From NCBI GenBank assembly GCA_009787405.1, contig WRGA01000125.1, forward strand, positions 1 to 64,000: a DNA stretch of 64,000 nucleotides. Reading direction: 5' to 3'. The first letter of the stretch is position 1. Every line of letters begins with the position of its first letter. Source of the DNA: Candidatus Azobacteroides sp. Its GTDB lineage: Bacteria > Bacteroidota > Bacteroidia > Bacteroidales > WRGA01. The translations under genes were made by a program, and so were the position numbers. Under the pieces are notes generated by a model. The model did no database searches and was not told where the DNA came from. It was given only the letters and a program-made list of their open reading frames with translations. Of this stretch, positions 50,486 to 59,295 are shown piece by piece.

Positions 50486-50556
50486 CCGTGGTAAAAGTAT
50501 AAAATCTTATTCATTTTCAGACAGAATATGACCTTTTTTCACATTTTTACAGCTTT

Positions 50557-51435
50557 TTAGGCTTTAATTTTGTCAAATCCTTTGCCATATACTCCTATTA
50601 CCGAACTTTGAGAAATAAATGCATCAGGATCGATTTGTTTTACCAAATGAAATATTCTGACCGATTCACTCTTTTTTGCCATTACGATGATGACTTTAAC
50701 CGGCTGCTTTGAATACCATCCCATGCCGTCAACCACCGTTACTCCTCTGTTTACGTCTTTATTGATTTGATCGGCGATTTCTTTGTATTTACCCGAAAAA
50801 ATAAAAAATTGCACCGACTGACGAACTCCGTTTACCACTAAATCCACCGTATAGGTCGAAATAAGCATCACCACCAACCCGTATACGATTTTTTCTATGC
50901 TGTGAAAAAGCAAATAGGAAGAACTGATGATTATGACGTCGCAATACAAAATGGCTCTGCCGAGTGTGATATTTTTATATTTATTGATAATGGCCGCAAC
51001 AATATCCGTTCCTCCCGAACTTCCGTTTGCGGTAAAAACGATGCCGATTCCCGTGCCGCACAAAATTCCTCCGATTACACACGCCATAAATGCCTCTTCC
51101 GTTACGAACGGAACGGTGATGAAATGTTGAAAAACGGACAGAAACAAGGTCAAAACGGCAACGCCGTAAATCGTTCTGATGCTGAACCGGAAGCCCAACA
51201 CTTTTATGGCTGCTACGAGGAGTACCAAATTAATGCTTAAAAAGGTAATCCACATCGGAACGCCCGATTTATAATACACCAAAGCACCGATTCCGCTGAT
51301 GCCTCCGCTCGTTATTTTATGAGGAAGTAAAAAAGCGGTCCATCCCAATGCATACAAAGACAATCCGAAGGTGATAACCACGTAATCTTTGATCGCTCGC
51401 GCTTTTTTGGACGTATATTTCTTTTCGATATACAT
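50557..51435 (-). CDS. YitT family membrane protein (DUF161/DUF2179)
   Basis: A 292-residue inner-membrane protein. Five or six membrane helices (about 18-190) contain the YitT/DUF161 pattern, with ALGWTAFLLPHKITSGGISGIGAL near the start and TANGSSGGTDIVAAIINKY near residue 135. The cytosolic C-terminal DUF2179 domain (about 205-290) includes RGVTVVDGMGWYSKQPVKVI and IDPDAFIS. Family members are of unknown function; a transport role is suspected from the topology. It lies between murI (20 bp) and rdgB (71 bp). Confidence 0.88.
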   Translation of the reverse strand: MYIEKKYTSKKARAIKDYVVITFGLSLYALGWTAFLLPHKITSGGISGIGALVYYKSGVPMWITFLSINLVLLVAAIKVLGFRFSIRTIYGVAVLTLFLSVFQHFITVPFVTEEAFMACVIGGILCGTGIGIVFTANGSSGGTDIVAAIINKYKNITLGRAILYCDVIIISSSYLLFHSIEKIVYGLVVMLISTYTVDLVVNGVRQSVQFFIFSGKYKEIADQINKDVNRGVTVVDGMGWYSKQPVKVIIVMAKKSESVRIFHLVKQIDPDAFISQSSVIGVYGKGFDKIKA

Positions 51436-51455
51436 GCAAATGGAAAAACTGCCGG

Positions 51456-52304
51456 TTAAAAGTTATATATATCCATGTTAATATGTTCGGCTTTTACCTG
51501 CTCTTTTAAAAATATCGACGTCATTTCGGCAAATTTATCGGGAGACTCTGATGTGTAAAATCGTGTATTTGAATTTTTGGTACATTTTTCATCCATCTCC
51601 GGATGTCGTTTCAAATAATCGGCCAGACTTTCTGCCACGTATTCTCCTTGAAAAAGCAGTTTTACCCGTTCGGGAATATATTCCTTTATCTTATTGATTA
51701 ATAACGGATAATGGGTACATCCCAATATCAATAAATCGATAAGAGCATCTTCTTTTAAAATTTTGTCCAGATATTTCTTCACAAAGTAATCGGCGCCCCC
51801 ACCGGAATATTCGTTATTCTCAATGATCGGCACCCACATCGGACAAGCTTGTGAGGCCACGGATATTTCCGGAAACAATTTATGTATTTCTATGGTATAA
51901 GACCCGGAACTGACCGTTCCTTCCGTCCCTAATATTCCGATATGTTTCGTTTGCGTTAAACGATCGACGGATTCAACGGTAGGACGAATAATTCCGAGAA
52001 CCCTGCGTTCGGGATCCCACCCCGGCAGATCTTTCTGCTGTATCGTTCTCAACGCTTTTGCCGAAGCTGTATTACATGCCAATATCACTAACCGGCAGCC
52101 TTCAACGAATAATCTCAGCACAGCCTGCCGCGTAAATTCATATACGACATCGAAAGATCGGGAGCCGTAAGGTGACCGGGCATTATCGCCCAAATAAATA
52201 AAATCATACTGCGGCAAAATTTCTTTGATTTTGCCGTAAATGGTCAATCCTCCGTAACCGGAGTCGAAAATACCTATCGGGCCGGGTGTTTTTGGCAGAT
52301 GCAT
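51456..52304 (-). CDS. murI: Glutamate racemase
   Basis: A 282-residue cofactor-independent racemase that supplies D-glutamate for peptidoglycan. The two catalytic Cys motifs are LACNTASAKAL (about 76-86) and ILGCTHYPLLI (about 195-205). The N-terminal GIFDSGYGGLTIY also fits the family. It follows the two OmpH/Skp genes and bamA, after a terminator-like hairpin. This cell-wall/outer-membrane block is commonly conserved in Bacteroidales. Confidence 0.95.
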   Translation of the reverse strand: MHLPKTPGPIGIFDSGYGGLTIYGKIKEILPQYDFIYLGDNARSPYGSRSFDVVYEFTRQAVLRLFVEGCRLVILACNTASAKALRTIQQKDLPGWDPERRVLGIIRPTVESVDRLTQTKHIGILGTEGTVSSGSYTIEIHKLFPEISVASQACPMWVPIIENNEYSGGGADYFVKKYLDKILKEDALIDLLILGCTHYPLLINKIKEYIPERVKLLFQGEYVAESLADYLKRHPEMDEKCTKNSNTRFYTSESPDKFAEMTSIFLKEQVKAEHINMDIYNF

Positions 52305-52328
52305 ATCTGATTTGAACGCAAAAATACA

Positions 52329-52350
52329 AAAAAGGATGGATTTGCATCCA
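52329..52350 (-). terminator. Terminator after the skp pair
   Basis: On the minus strand GGATG and CATCC form a short stem followed by a run of six T (plus-strand AAAAAA, 52328-52333). It lies 30-50 nt past the stop of the second OmpH gene and just before murI. Confidence 0.55.
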
Positions 52351-52380
52351 CCCTCTTAATTCTTTTTATGTATCCCGGTG

Positions 52381-52887
52381 TTACTTAATGCCTAACTTTG
52401 CCTTTATCATGGAAGAAACATCCGTCATTTTTGTCGGAGACAAATATAATGCGGCATTGACATCGATAATGGATGTATAGCCGTTTTCGTCGCCCACAGC
52501 CTTAATGGCGTTTTTTATTTTTTCTTCGATCGGCTGCATTAATTGCACTTGCAATTTTTGCATGTCCTGACGCGCAACGTCGTAGAAATTCTGAGTCCGT
52601 TGATCCAATTCATTGATTTCTTTCATCCGCATCGCCTTAATACTTTCCGACATCGAGTCTTGCTCTTGTTGAAATGCCGTAAACTTCTTATTCAGCTCAT
52701 CCCGCATGTTATTCAGCTCTGTTTCAAGCTTACTTGTTTCCGCATCAAGTTTATTTTGAGCTTCCACCCTTTCCGGCATCGCCTGCAAAATATCAGCCGT
52801 ATTGAGATATCCGAACTTATCTTGCGAAAATGAACTGAATGAACATGTAAAAGCTATTACAAGAACAACTAAAACCTTTTTTAACAT
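52381..52887 (-). CDS. OmpH/Skp family periplasmic chaperone (second copy)
   Basis: A 168-residue exported protein (signal peptide about 1-21) of the OmpH/Skp type. It starts after cleavage with KFGYLNTADILQAMPE, followed by a long coiled coil (about 40-125) and a C-terminal YTSIIDVNAALYLSP stretch that forms the trimer core. Skp chaperones hold unfolded outer-membrane proteins on their way to BamA. It lies 56 bp after its paralogue, with which it shares the overall layout; the two probably arose by duplication. Confidence 0.9.
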   Translation of the reverse strand: MLKKVLVVLVIAFTCSFSSFSQDKFGYLNTADILQAMPERVEAQNKLDAETSKLETELNNMRDELNKKFTAFQQEQDSMSESIKAMRMKEINELDQRTQNFYDVARQDMQKLQVQLMQPIEEKIKNAIKAVGDENGYTSIIDVNAALYLSPTKMTDVSSMIKAKLGIK

Positions 52888-52943
52888 ATACTAAAATTTA
52901 AAATGATTGATACTCGACTGATTTTTTTTGCAAAATTAAGGAT

Positions 52944-53459
52944 TTATTTTGAATATCCTAATTTTGCGAGAATTTCATTGCTGATATCAATTCTCGGAGA
53001 TGCAAAAATGATATTTGCCGAAGATGCCCTGTCCATTACCATTTGGTATCCTTTTTCTTCGGAGACCTGTTTTACGGCATTATAAATTTCTTCCTGTATG
53101 GGTTTCATCAAACTTTCCCGCTTCTTATACAATTCTCCGTCCTGCCCGAAATATTTCCGTTTCAAATCGTTTGCCGCTTTTTCTTTGGCTACAATCTCGT
53201 CTTCTCTCTTTTTTTTCATGTCTTCGGATAAAAAAACCACTTCCGATTGATAGCTTTTATACATGTTTTGTGCATCCTGAAATTGTTTTTCCACTTCCAC
53301 CTGCCATTTTTTCGAGATCTGGTTCAATTGCTCATTGGCCATTTCATACGCCGGAATATTCTTTAGAATATATTCCATGTCGATCAAAGCAAACTTTTGC
53401 GCTTTTCCCGAAGCGCAAAATGCGATTGCCGCTATGGTTATCAATACTATCTTTTTCAT
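52944..53459 (-). CDS. OmpH/Skp family periplasmic chaperone (first copy)
   Basis: A 171-residue exported protein (signal peptide about 1-20, ending GKAQ). The mature start KFALIDMEYILKNIPAYEMAN is the OmpH/Skp beta strand and first helix; a coiled coil (about 45-120) and a C-terminal YQMVMDRASSANIIFASP follow. It should escort outer-membrane proteins across the periplasm. It is 34 bp downstream of bamA, the acceptor machine for such clients, and is followed by a second copy. Confidence 0.9.
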   Translation of the reverse strand: MKKIVLITIAAIAFCASGKAQKFALIDMEYILKNIPAYEMANEQLNQISKKWQVEVEKQFQDAQNMYKSYQSEVVFLSEDMKKKREDEIVAKEKAANDLKRKYFGQDGELYKKRESLMKPIQEEIYNAVKQVSEEKGYQMVMDRASSANIIFASPRIDISNEILAKLGYSK

Positions 53460-53493
53460 AATGTTATAATATAATTCTATTTTGGTTAATCAA

Positions 53494-56067
53494 TCAAAAT
53501 TCTTGTCCGAGCACAAAATGAAGCTGGCTCCCGCCGTAATCTCTCGTATTTCCGATCTTGTCGAATCCGTAAGCCCAATCAAGTCCCATCAATCCGATCA
53601 TCGGAAGCATGATCCGTATTCCCACTCCCGCCGAGCGTTTAATATCCATCGGGTTGAATCGATTTACATCATACCAGGCATTTCCGCCTTCAACAAATGC
53701 TAATGCGTAAATGGTGGACGTCGGCTGTAACATCAACGGGTATCGAAGTTCCAACACCATCCGGGTATATGCCGAGGCCTGACCTCCCAAAGAACCGTCC
53801 TGATACCCGCGCAATGCAACGGTTTCGGTTGCATACATGCTGCCGGTTCCCGACATTCCCGAACCTCCCACATTAAATGTTTCAAACGGCGATTTTTTGT
53901 ATTTATTAAAATATCCGACCAATCCGAAATCCGCTCTCGTCATTAAAACCAGCTTTTCATTAGGCGTCAGCGGCGTAAACGTTTTCGAATCAAATTTCCA
54001 CTTATGATATTCGATCCACTTATATTTACGCTCCGTATATTCGTTCGCCATGGCGGCATAATCCTTTCCGTCCCAAAGAGAAAAAGGCGGCGTTATATTG
54101 AGAGACAACGAGAAAATAGATCCTCTACGGGTATAAATAGGCTGGTCCGTTGAATTCCGGGTCAAATTTATACGTAAACTCAAATTGTTGCAATTTCCGT
54201 TTTGGACAATAAAATAATCCCAGTTTTTCATCCGGTATTGCTGATACGAAATTTCTCCGTATATCGTAAAATAATCATCAGGCCAGTTCAATCGTTTTCC
54301 CAACCCGACCGATGCCCCGAGCACTTGAAATGAGGTGTTGGGATCGGCATAAGCATATATGGACGTATTGTCATAATCATTACCGCTGTACAAGTAGTTG
54401 TAATAATTGTTGGCATAAGTGCTGCTTATGCTTGTCTGCCGGGAATAAAACGCGCCCACAGAAAATGTGTTCGGACGTTTTCCTCCGAACCACGGTTCCA
54501 TAAAAGAAATACTGTACGATTGATAATAACGGCCGTTGGTTTGTCCGCTTATACTCAAAGATTGTCCGTCTCCCTGCGGAAGAATGCCTCTCCGGTTTTC
54601 TGTATTAAACATATTTCTTATGGAAAAGTTGGTAAATCGAAACCCTAATTTTCCCACCAAGCCGGTTTGTCCCCAACCCAACGAAAATTCAACCTGATCG
54701 TTGGCTTTCGACTCGAGTTTATAGGCGATGTCCACTGTTCCATCTTCATAATTCGGATGAACATCGGGATTCAAGTTTTCCGGATTGAAATGTCCCATTT
54801 GAGCAATTTCCCGTAAAGAACGGATCAAATCTTCCTTGCTGAACAATGCTCCGGGTTTTGTCCGCAATTCACGGCGGATAACGTGCTCGAACAAACGATC
54901 ATTCCCCTGAATATCCACTTTATTGATGGTTGCCTGCGCTCCTTCAAAGATCCGGAATTCCAGATCCACCGAATCATTTTCAACATTCACCTCCACCGGA
55001 TCCACCCTGAAAAACAAATATCCGTTATTCATGTACACATTGGCTACTGCGTCATCATCGGACGTAAGCCGTTCTTCCATCTTCTTCTGATTATATACAT
55101 CGCCGGCGTTCATCGACAATACCTGATTCAACCAATCCGAAGGATAAAGCGTATTCCCCACCCACTGAATGTTGCGGATATGATACAAATCTCCTTCGTC
55201 TACCGTCAGGTAAACATCAACCGTTTTATCATCGTATCGGGCTATACTGTCATGGGTGATCTGTGCATCTCGATACCCCATTTCATTGTATTTACTGATA
55301 ATCAAATCTTTATCTTTATCAAATTCTTGTGCCACAAATTTTTTGGTACGAAAAAGGTTTCTAAATTTGCCTTTTTCATTCGTTTTCTTCATGACCCTCT
55401 TTAATTTTCCGTCGGATAAAGCCACATTGCCGTCGATGTATATTTTATGAACTTTTATTTTTTCTTTTTTATCGACATAAATATCAACAATATCCTGATT
55501 CTCCAGCGTATTATCGGCTTTTTGAACAATCGTCACATCCGCATCGCGAAATCCTTTTTCATCAAAATAACGTTTGATATATGTTTTGGCTCTGTCGACA
55601 ATATTGGGAGTAATCTGATTTCCGACCACCAATCCCAATCGGGCTCCCAAATCTTCGCGTTCACTTTTCTTCATTCCGTGGTAATTAATTTGAGAAATAC
55701 GGGGACGCTGTTTCAAATCGATTTGCAGCCAAATCTTATCGCCGTCGATTTTGGTTGCCGATATTTTCACATCCGAGAAAAGCCCGTGCCTCCAAAAACG
55801 TTTGATTGCCGTCGATATTTCGTCTCCTCCGGGAATGGTTACTTCTTCGCCGACGGAAAGGCCCGACAATCCGATCACGATAAAATCATCATAATTGGAA
55901 GCTCCCGATACTTTAATATCGGCGATGGTATATGTTTTGGGTGTAGCTGAATAAGAAATAACGGGAAGATTTTCCGATGCAACAGAATCTTTATTCATTT
56001 CCTGAGAAAAAGAAGTCAAAATCGAAAATAAAATACCTGCAAAAGCAAGTGTCGTTTTTTTATACAT
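53494..56067 (-). CDS. bamA: Outer-membrane protein assembly factor BamA
   Basis: An 857-residue outer-membrane insertase. After a signal peptide (about 1-20) come five POTRA domains (about 45-435), seen as repeated beta-alpha-beta units such as KVHKIYIDGNVALSDGKLKRVM and IRNIQWVGNTLYPSDWL. The 16-strand barrel follows (about 440-857), including the conserved (V/I)RG(F/Y) loop as VALRGYQDGSLGG and the end LHFVLGQEF with terminal Phe. The ATG at 56067 (MYKKTTLAFAG) begins the signal peptide; the frame's earlier ATG at 56118 overlaps uppS and adds a basic leader. It lies 47 bp after uppS. Confidence 0.95.
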   Translation of the reverse strand: MYKKTTLAFAGILFSILTSFSQEMNKDSVASENLPVISYSATPKTYTIADIKVSGASNYDDFIVIGLSGLSVGEEVTIPGGDEISTAIKRFWRHGLFSDVKISATKIDGDKIWLQIDLKQRPRISQINYHGMKKSEREDLGARLGLVVGNQITPNIVDRAKTYIKRYFDEKGFRDADVTIVQKADNTLENQDIVDIYVDKKEKIKVHKIYIDGNVALSDGKLKRVMKKTNEKGKFRNLFRTKKFVAQEFDKDKDLIISKYNEMGYRDAQITHDSIARYDDKTVDVYLTVDEGDLYHIRNIQWVGNTLYPSDWLNQVLSMNAGDVYNQKKMEERLTSDDDAVANVYMNNGYLFFRVDPVEVNVENDSVDLEFRIFEGAQATINKVDIQGNDRLFEHVIRRELRTKPGALFSKEDLIRSLREIAQMGHFNPENLNPDVHPNYEDGTVDIAYKLESKANDQVEFSLGWGQTGLVGKLGFRFTNFSIRNMFNTENRRGILPQGDGQSLSISGQTNGRYYQSYSISFMEPWFGGKRPNTFSVGAFYSRQTSISSTYANNYYNYLYSGNDYDNTSIYAYADPNTSFQVLGASVGLGKRLNWPDDYFTIYGEISYQQYRMKNWDYFIVQNGNCNNLSLRINLTRNSTDQPIYTRRGSIFSLSLNITPPFSLWDGKDYAAMANEYTERKYKWIEYHKWKFDSKTFTPLTPNEKLVLMTRADFGLVGYFNKYKKSPFETFNVGGSGMSGTGSMYATETVALRGYQDGSLGGQASAYTRMVLELRYPLMLQPTSTIYALAFVEGGNAWYDVNRFNPMDIKRSAGVGIRIMLPMIGLMGLDWAYGFDKIGNTRDYGGSQLHFVLGQEF

Positions 56068-56114
56068 AATTATATTAAATCGTCTTTTAATCGATCGTTT
56101 TATTCCGGCCGAAA

Positions 56115-56852
56115 TCAAAGCTGTTCGCTCGTTTTTCCGAATCGGCGCTCCCGCAACTGATAGTCGGATATCGCTTTATACAAATCTTCCTTTCCGAAAT
56201 CGGGCCAATAGGTTTCGGTAAAATACAGCTCGGAATAAGATAACTGCCACATCAAAAAATTGCTGATGCGAAGTTCTCCTCCCGTTCTGATCAATAAATC
56301 CGGATCCGGAATCCCTTTGGTGGTCAAATGTTCGGATACGACCTCTTCATTGATGTCTTCAATGTTCATGTCATTCCCTTTCACCGCTGCGGCAATTTGT
56401 TTCACCGCTTCTACGATCTCGCTTTTGGAAGAATAACTCAATGCCAGCACAAGCGTCAACCCGGTATTGCAGGAAGTCTGTTTCATGCAATTTTCCAAAC
56501 GCAAACGCGGTTCCTCGGGCAAACGATTTTTATCCCCGATCGTCAATAGCCGGATATTATTTTTCATTAAATCCGGCAATTCTCTTTCGATGGCCCAAAC
56601 CATTATTTTCATTAACGCATCAATCTCTTGCCGGGGCCGATTCCAATTCTCAACGGAAAATGTATACAGCGTCAAATAAGAAACTTTTAAATCAGAGGCC
56701 GCTTCGGTTACCAAACGCACGGCATCGACGCCTTTTTGATGTCCGGCGCTTCTGTCGAGGCCCCGACTTTTTGCCCAACGTCCGTTTCCGTCCATTATAA
56801 TGGCTATATGACGAGGAATCCGCTTTATGTTCACATTTTCTTTATACGACAT
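56115..56852 (-). CDS. uppS: Isoprenyl transferase (undecaprenyl diphosphate synthase)
   Basis: A 245-residue cytosolic cis-prenyltransferase that extends farnesyl diphosphate with isopentenyl diphosphate to the C55 lipid carrier used for peptidoglycan and surface glycans. It shows HIAIIMDGNGRWAKSRG (about 14-30, with the catalytic Asp), YLTLYTFSVENWNRP and the C-terminal DLLIRTGGELRISNFLMWQ and YSELYFTETYWPDF. It is followed directly by bamA and preceded by a DUF6089 gene, a well-kept Bacteroidales order. Confidence 0.95.
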   Translation of the reverse strand: MSYKENVNIKRIPRHIAIIMDGNGRWAKSRGLDRSAGHQKGVDAVRLVTEAASDLKVSYLTLYTFSVENWNRPRQEIDALMKIMVWAIERELPDLMKNNIRLLTIGDKNRLPEEPRLRLENCMKQTSCNTGLTLVLALSYSSKSEIVEAVKQIAAAVKGNDMNIEDINEEVVSEHLTTKGIPDPDLLIRTGGELRISNFLMWQLSYSELYFTETYWPDFGKEDLYKAISDYQLRERRFGKTSEQL

Positions 56853-56954
56853 ATCTGTTTGACCGTTATCAAGTTTATCATCCGGTTCCGGTTATTCTTG
56901 TCCGAATCAATCCTTTATTTTCCATCCGGCATTACCGGATCTTATTTTCCGTTT

Positions 56955-57653
56955 TTACCGGCAAAACCCTCCGCAAGTATAAAAATCATAGGTGACAAAA
57001 ATAAAGGTAAAATTATACCAATCTTTATTTTTAAAGGTCGAACTTTTAATCCCGTAAGGATCGTCCAATGAAAAATCGGGATTCTTGCTCGTCACATCCA
57101 AATTATCCTGCAATGTTTTCCGGAACGAAAATTCAAGTCCGACATTCCATCGATGTTTAATTTTATATTTTATCCCCACCCCAAAAGGAATATTCATCCC
57201 GAAAAAACTGCCGTTATCGCCGGGTGAAGGAGAAAAAGTCATCCCCACTCCCGCTGACACATACGGAGACCATCTTTGCGTATCCAGATATTTAAATTCG
57301 TCACTGTAATTAAAAAAATTAAATTCAATCTGAACTCCCAAATCAAACAGATTTCGGCTGAAACTCACTTGAGTGTTGCCCGGAAAAACATTCGGATACC
57401 CTTGAGTATCCCCGGTTATCCCGGCCATCGCCAGATTTGCTTTTACGGCATAACGAAAATTATAATTATACCTGAAAACTCCTCCGAATGTTTCCCTTAT
57501 ACCATGATACATCGAGCGGTTGGCTTCACCCAGATAAAAGGAGGTTCCGAGCATTCCTCCTATTTCATACCGGTATGATTGCGCAAACAAAAAACTTAAC
57601 GGAAAAAACAATAATAATCCTGTTGTCTGTATTTTTTTTATCCCGGAAAATAC
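56955..57653 (-). CDS. DUF6089 family outer-membrane beta-barrel protein
   Basis: A 232-residue protein with a signal peptide (about 1-25, ending LFAQS) and an all-beta body with alternating aromatic residues: YRYEIGGMLGTSFYLGEANRS, FRYNYNFRYAVKANLAMAG, GIKYKIKHRWNVGLEFSFRK, and NFTFIFVTYDF near the end. This predicts a small barrel of the OmpW/OmpA-like size. It matches the DUF6089 family, whose function is unknown. The family is often found just before uppS-bamA, so a part in outer-membrane assembly is possible. The start was set at the ATG preceding the hydrophobic signal; one 27 nt upstream is an alternative. Confidence 0.85.
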   Translation of the reverse strand, partial: VFSGIKKIQTTGLLLFFPLSFLFAQSYRYEIGGMLGTSFYLGEANRSMYHGIRETFGGVFRYNYNFRYAVKANLAMAGITGDTQGYPNVFPGNTQVSFSRNLFDLGVQIEFNFFNYSDEFKYLDTQRWSPYVSAGVGMTFSPSPGDNGSFFGMNIPFGVGIKYKIKHRWNVGLEFSFRKTLQDNLDVTSKNPDFSLDDPYGIKSSTFKNKDWYNFTFIFVTYDFYTCGGFCR

Positions 57654-57705
57654 CATTTCGATCGTCTGTTTATGAGTCAATACAAAAAGAACGTTCCGGA
57701 TTGTC

Positions 57706-57713
57706 CAAAATTA
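57706..57713 (-). promoter_or_regulatory. -7 box for the DUF6089-uppS-bamA run
   Basis: The minus strand reads TAATTTTG, fitting TAnnTTTG, 53 nt upstream of the start at 57653. No -33 TTTG was seen at the expected spacing. Confidence 0.4.
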
Positions 57714-57736
57714 TATCCTTCCGGTTAATTTTTATT

Positions 57737-57880
57737 TAAGTATGCCGCAAAACCGGTTTATATTTTAAACGCTATGCCGCAAAGACGGCAAGATGCGATG
57801 TTTAAATTCTTTGTGACTTTGTGCCTTTGCATCTTCGCGTTTTAAAATAGTTAGCTATTAAATTCTGCCTTGTATTGTAC
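57737..57880. repeat. CAAAGACG-family intergenic repeat, copy C
   Basis: TAAGTATGCCGCAAAACCGG, TATTTTAAACGC, CCGCAAAGACGGCAAG, TTCTTTGTGACTTTGTGCC, CATCTTCGCGTTTTAAAATAG, then ATTAAATTCTGCC to TACTTAC. The outer ends TAAGTA and TACTTA are inverted. The copy fills nearly all of the gap and touches the stop codon of the DUF6242 gene. Confidence 0.7.
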
Positions 57881-59224
57881 TTACTTAAATCCCAATTTAT
57901 TCAAAAAGCCCGACCACACATCGTCAATCCAGGTTGTTCCCCCGTTCGTACCTCCGAACAACATGATTCTGTTGTCGGCGTTTACACACGCCGAGGCATA
58001 AGCACGCGGTGAATACAAATCTGTTATCGCATTCAATGTATCGGCTTTTTGCCATGTCACGCCGCCGGTAACCGAAACATACATGTCGTCGGTGTAGGTT
58101 CCGCTATCGTCTTTTCCTCCTATCAAATAATATTTACCGGCATAATAAATCACAACGGCTCCTTCTTTTCCGGCAAAATTCGTTGCTTTTTCGTCGGCCA
58201 ATTGCACCCAATTCAATCCGTCGGATGTTCGCCAAGTGGTATTCAAAACCGTTCCCTGAGCGTTTTTTCCGCCGGCGGCAATCAATCCGACATAAGCGGC
58301 AGCCGGGTTATAGTCGGATGCGGCGCCGAAGCCCGACACCGGAAAATTTGCCGGAATCGCATCACGGCTTGTTTGCCACGTACTGACATCGGATGTCACC
58401 CCGAAATAACAAGTTTCGTCGATACTGATCAGCGCACACAACAACGAGGGCGACGTTTTGGTTTCGGGAATGCTTCCGATAAATGTTTTCACCGGCGCGG
58501 AAGAAGAAACTTCCGTCCAACGTCCGGCATTTACCGATTGATACACGACTCCGGATGTTCCGGCAAGATACACGGCTCCCTTATAAATCACCATCGAACT
58601 TAAATCGGCATCAAAAGGAAATCCCGACAATGTCTGCTCCGTCCATGTGCTTCCGGATGCAGAAGAATACAGGACGAAACTTCCGTTTATTTCGGCAAAG
58701 GTATAATAAATCCCGTTAAACAGGATTGTCTTTTGAAAAGATACCGGCCTGTTCAATGCCTTATCGGTCAATTGTGTCCATGAAATCCGGCCGCCTTCCT
58801 GCCGGTGAATGTTCAATTGCGCCGTGTAAGTCTTTTTATTGATTCCGTCGCGGGAATAAACAATCAATTTTACCGGTTGAGTAAAATTGACGGAATCCGA
58901 AGGTGTCCAATTGATCGTATCACCGGTCGCACCCGGTATCATCATGATGCCGGCGGCCGCATTGGTCGTAACGGAACAAAGCGCTTTCGTCAATTTTGTT
59001 CCGTAAGGCAATGAATCGATATTATATATTAATCCGTTTAAATGATCAATGGTAAACGATACACCGGCCAACACCGGTACAGAATCGGTCGACATCGAAA
59101 ATGAATAAATTTGTGCATCAGAACCGGCAACGCCGGAAGTATCCGTGTTATCATCGCTCAAACAGGACATAAAGCCCAGCAACTGAATAAAAGACAGGAT
59201 GGATAACAATGCTTTTAACTTCAT
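57881..59224 (-). CDS. DUF6242 domain lipoprotein
   Basis: A 447-residue lipoprotein (lipobox GFMSC near residue 21, followed by LSDD). Residues ~35-135 form an Ig-like N-terminal domain, including YTAQLNIHRQEGGRISW at its end. Residues ~145-447 hold about six propeller-like repeats with a GxxYxxG/A and W core: LFNGIYYTFAEING, IYKGAVYLAGTSG, YYAGKYYLIGGKDD, NRIMLFGGTNGGT. This matches DUF6242 proteins of Bacteroidales; function unknown. The fold recalls the propeller proteins at 6728 and 21923, but no close sequence link was seen. Confidence 0.82.
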   Translation of the reverse strand: MKLKALLSILSFIQLLGFMSCLSDDNTDTSGVAGSDAQIYSFSMSTDSVPVLAGVSFTIDHLNGLIYNIDSLPYGTKLTKALCSVTTNAAAGIMMIPGATGDTINWTPSDSVNFTQPVKLIVYSRDGINKKTYTAQLNIHRQEGGRISWTQLTDKALNRPVSFQKTILFNGIYYTFAEINGSFVLYSSASGSTWTEQTLSGFPFDADLSSMVIYKGAVYLAGTSGVVYQSVNAGRWTEVSSSAPVKTFIGSIPETKTSPSLLCALISIDETCYFGVTSDVSTWQTSRDAIPANFPVSGFGAASDYNPAAAYVGLIAAGGKNAQGTVLNTTWRTSDGLNWVQLADEKATNFAGKEGAVVIYYAGKYYLIGGKDDSGTYTDDMYVSVTGGVTWQKADTLNAITDLYSPRAYASACVNADNRIMLFGGTNGGTTWIDDVWSGFLNKLGFK

Positions 59225-59295
59225 TTATCTCAAATTTACAAAATGAGTTGCAAATGTAAAAAAAAAAAAACTCCGGGAGTCATCAACCCATAGTT

